Assembly (NCBI GenBank): GCA_937894665.1
Contig: CALAWF010000086.1
Span: forward strand, 1 to 7,575
From: an uncultured bacterium
GTDB taxonomy: Bacteria > Cyanobacteriota > Vampirovibrionia > Gastranaerophilales > Gastranaerophilaceae
DNA length: 7,575 nt
Direction of reading: 5' to 3'
This document shows, piece after piece, positions 6,037-7,575 of the stretch (its first letter is position 1; every line of letters begins with the position of its first letter). The translations under genes and the position numbers were made by a program. The notes under the pieces were generated by a model. It saw only the letters and a program-made list of their open reading frames with translations, did not search any database and was not told where the DNA came from.

Positions 6037-6039
6037 TTT
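6012..6039 (+). terminator. Strong Rho-independent terminator after Met-rich leader
   Basis: An 11-bp perfect stem, AAAGCCACCTC (6012-6022) with GAGGTGGCTTT (6026-6036), closed by a TTA loop and followed by a T-run (6034-6039). Its GC-rich core makes it the clearest terminator in the window. It lies between the leader ORF and the GTG of the 455-aa gene, with no good promoter in the 41 bp between, so that gene appears to need read-through. Confidence 0.92.
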
Positions 6040-6080
6040 AGTATTAAGTTTTTGATTTCATACAAAAGGGGAAATATAAA

Positions 6081-7448
6081 GTGATAAAAAGTATTGATAA
6101 TATAAATTTAGACAGCAAATATTCTTTCAAATCTAATTTGAATAGCAATCCGAGTTTTGGGAATACTAATCTTTCAAAAGAAGCAAAGTATTTGAACAAG
6201 TTCATTAAGTCTCAAGAAAATCTTTCTACAACAAGATTTATCCAAGGAACAATGACAAATTGGCTTCCCAAGGCAATATTATCAAGAAGTTTGGTAGATT
6301 TTTCAGAATTTACATTTTTAGAATTTTTGGAATCCGGTATTTTTTATTTTGCAGCTCCTTTTCTAGGTGAAAAATTGTTCCGTAACGGTTTGTTTAAAAA
6401 TATTCAGCCAAAAGAATTGAAAAATAATGTTTCCTCTAATTTGACAAAAAGTCTTGATGAAATCAAAAATTCTAAGTTAGATAAAAATTTACAAAAAAGA
6501 TTGGTTTCAACAAAAGCTGGAATTGTGTTGGCATGTCTTGCGGTTCCGGCACTGGAATATGGTTTAGGATTTGCAAAGAATTTGTTTACCTTAAAAGTTT
6601 TTAAAATAAGTGATTTTAATAATGTTGCAAATTTGGACAAAAAGAAAAATGAAGATGCAGAATTGAGTAAAAAAGTCGAAACACATTCTAAAAAAGTTTT
6701 GGCAAAAACAGGAATTTTATCAGGTTTGGGTGTCGCTTCCGGTTTGTTGTTGGCATCTAAAGGGCATAAATCAAATATTGCTCAAAAGTTTTCTGAAATA
6801 TTGTTAGAACCTGGGGTTGCAATCTCTAAACTACTTCACAAAGTGGGTGTAAAATCTAAAAATACAGATAACTTTTTGAAAGATTATTTGAAATTGGATT
6901 TTAATAATAACAATGGAAAATTAGCTCTAAGCAAAGGTCAGTTAGCTTTGACTTGCATTACCGGTTTATTTGGATATTCTAGTGCTGCAAAAGATAGAGG
7001 TAAACTGGATTTTTACGAAGTTTGGACAAGAGTTCCGCTAGTTGTGCTTTATACAATTTTTGGTTCATCAATTTTAGATGCAGGGTTTAAAAAAGTTTTG
7101 GCTAAAAAAGGAAAATTCCCTGAACTTATTAAAAAAGATGCACAAGGAAATATTGCTCCAATTCCGACAAGTAAAGACTTACCTGTAATTGCAGAAAAAC
7201 TTTCAAAAGCAAATAAAACTTCGCTAAATTCTGAGTTAGAAAAATTAATCAAACAAAAATCAGTGATTACAGGAGTTCCATATTTGTTCAGTGTTGTTGC
7301 AATGGGATTTTTGTTGAGTGGTGTTTCTCGACTTTGGACACAATATCGCTACAATCAACAAGCAAAAAATAACCAAAATCCACAAAAACCACAAACAGAT
7401 TTTATTAAAACCAGTCCTGTGTTTAAAGGAATAATTGATGGAAGATAA
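6081..7448 (+). CDS. Multi-pass membrane protein, 455 aa, lineage-specific
   Basis: It starts at GTG 6081 with AGGGG (6067-6071) nine bases upstream and ends at TAA 7446-7448. I see about six hydrophobic segments: about 78-96, 146-166, 208-226, 286-303, 317-334 and 396-416. They are separated by long Lys-rich loops such as 181-207, so it is probably an integral inner-membrane protein. There is no N-terminal signal peptide. 'NPSFGN' near the N-terminus (23-28) and 'SPVFKG' near the C-terminus (445-450) are short motifs I associate with many uncharacterised Gastranaerophilales proteins. The Gly/Ala-rich hydrophobic segments resemble no transporter family I can name. It has only three Met (1, 58, 408). 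Transcription probably comes from the promoter at 5849 by read-through of the terminator at 6012. Function unknown. Confidence 0.85.
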   Translation: MIKSIDNINLDSKYSFKSNLNSNPSFGNTNLSKEAKYLNKFIKSQENLSTTRFIQGTMTNWLPKAILSRSLVDFSEFTFLEFLESGIFYFAAPFLGEKLFRNGLFKNIQPKELKNNVSSNLTKSLDEIKNSKLDKNLQKRLVSTKAGIVLACLAVPALEYGLGFAKNLFTLKVFKISDFNNVANLDKKKNEDAELSKKVETHSKKVLAKTGILSGLGVASGLLLASKGHKSNIAQKFSEILLEPGVAISKLLHKVGVKSKNTDNFLKDYLKLDFNNNNGKLALSKGQLALTCITGLFGYSSAAKDRGKLDFYEVWTRVPLVVLYTIFGSSILDAGFKKVLAKKGKFPELIKKDAQGNIAPIPTSKDLPVIAEKLSKANKTSLNSELEKLIKQKSVITGVPYLFSVVAMGFLLSGVSRLWTQYRYNQQAKNNQNPQKPQTDFIKTSPVFKGIIDGR

Positions 7449-7507
7449 GGCAATAAGTGGATAAGTCTGTTATAAGGCAATAAGGAATAAGGAAATAGGG
7501 GAATAAG
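7445..7507. repeat. Degenerate 7-8 bp ATAAGGNA tandem array
   Basis: Successive units: ATAAGGCA (7445), ATAAGTGG (7453), ATAAGTCTGTT (7461), ATAAGGCA (7472), ATAAGGA (7480), ATAAGGAA (7487), ATAGGGGA (7495) and ATAAG (7503). The first unit overlaps the stop codon of the 455-aa gene. The varied unit length suggests replication slippage followed by decay. Confidence 0.6.
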
Positions 7508-7516
7508 TTCGTTACA

Positions 7517-7529
7517 AATTCGTCATTCT
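7517..7529. repeat. Inverted copy of 13-bp word found at 604-616
   Basis: AATTCGTCATTCT is the exact reverse complement of AGAATGACGAATT at 604-616, part of the degenerate palindromic repeat. Both copies are intergenic and both lie beside a short tandem array, which suggests fragments of one dispersed repeat family. Confidence 0.4.
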
Positions 7530-7549
7530 TGTATGTGTTAAGTAATTCG

Positions 7550-7575
7550 TTGACAAAAAAGTTTTTAAAACCTAA
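7550..7575 (+). promoter_or_regulatory. Truncated promoter at window edge
   Basis: A consensus -35 TTGACA at 7550-7555 with TAA starting exactly 17 bp later at 7573, where the window ends. It would drive a gene to the right. The -10 is incomplete, so the call is provisional. Confidence 0.35.

Noticed and set aside
5908..6040. Met-rich leader region considered as a SAM riboswitch or T-box
   Set aside because: The transcribed leader is only about 24 nt before the ORF, and I see no T-box sequence or SAM-riboswitch core.
6404..7252. Two minus-strand open frames inside the 455-aa gene (6404-6640 and 7049-7252)
   Set aside because: Both are antisense to a well-supported long gene, with no ribosome site or promoter of note.
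1..7575. tRNA, rRNA, CRISPR array or insertion sequence
   Set aside because: No cloverleaf, rRNA motif, regularly spaced repeats or transposase found on either strand.

Overview
This is a low-GC bacterial window that looks like chromosome, not plasmid or phage. My best guess at the source is a gut member of the Gastranaerophilales (Melainabacteria/Vampirovibrionia). The reasons are the strong AT bias, a pseudopilin-like secreted protein with a DLNGD...LG.D core, and a large membrane protein with 'NPSFG' near its N-terminus and 'PVFKG' near its C-terminus. I associate these traits with that order from memory; nothing here was searched.

Layout. (a) 1-527: the 3' part of a pseudopilin-like gene whose start lies outside the window. 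(b) 528-701: a convergent gap holding a degenerate palindromic repeat and an 8-bp tandem repeat. (c) 702-3336, minus strand: a tight three-gene operon whose stop and start codons overlap. It encodes an exported 600-aa TPR protein, an unrecognised 84-aa protein and the ribosome-assembly GTPase EngB/YsxC. (d) 3426-4340, plus: a complete XerC/XerD-type tyrosine recombinase, divergent from the TPR operon. (e) 4363-5004, minus: an XRE-family regulator with a perfect 12-bp palindrome over its probable promoter. (f) 5166-5342 and 5424-5825, plus: a 58-aa small protein and a DUF2513-like protein, each with its own promoter. (g) 5849-7448, plus: a strong promoter, a 27-codon leader ORF with nine Met codons, a strong intrinsic terminator, and then a GTG-started gene for a 455-aa multi-pass membrane protein. 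(h) 7445-7575: a degenerate 7-8 bp tandem array, an inverted copy of a 13-bp word also found at 604-616, and a promoter -35 box running off the end.

The most interesting item is (g). The Met-rich leader ORF contains AAGAGGTGG, which can pair with the 5' arm of the terminator, and the terminator's own 3' arm repeats its last eight bases, AGAGGTGG. I see no promoter in the 40-odd bases between terminator and downstream start codon. This has the architecture of a ribosome-mediated transcription attenuator sensing methionine or Met-tRNA. The gene it would control encodes a protein with only three Met residues in 455. This is a hypothesis read from sequence alone. The main alternative is an independent Met-rich microprotein gene with its own terminator.

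The rest looks like ordinary housekeeping and lineage-specific genes. There are no tRNA or rRNA genes, no CRISPR array and no recognisable insertion sequence.
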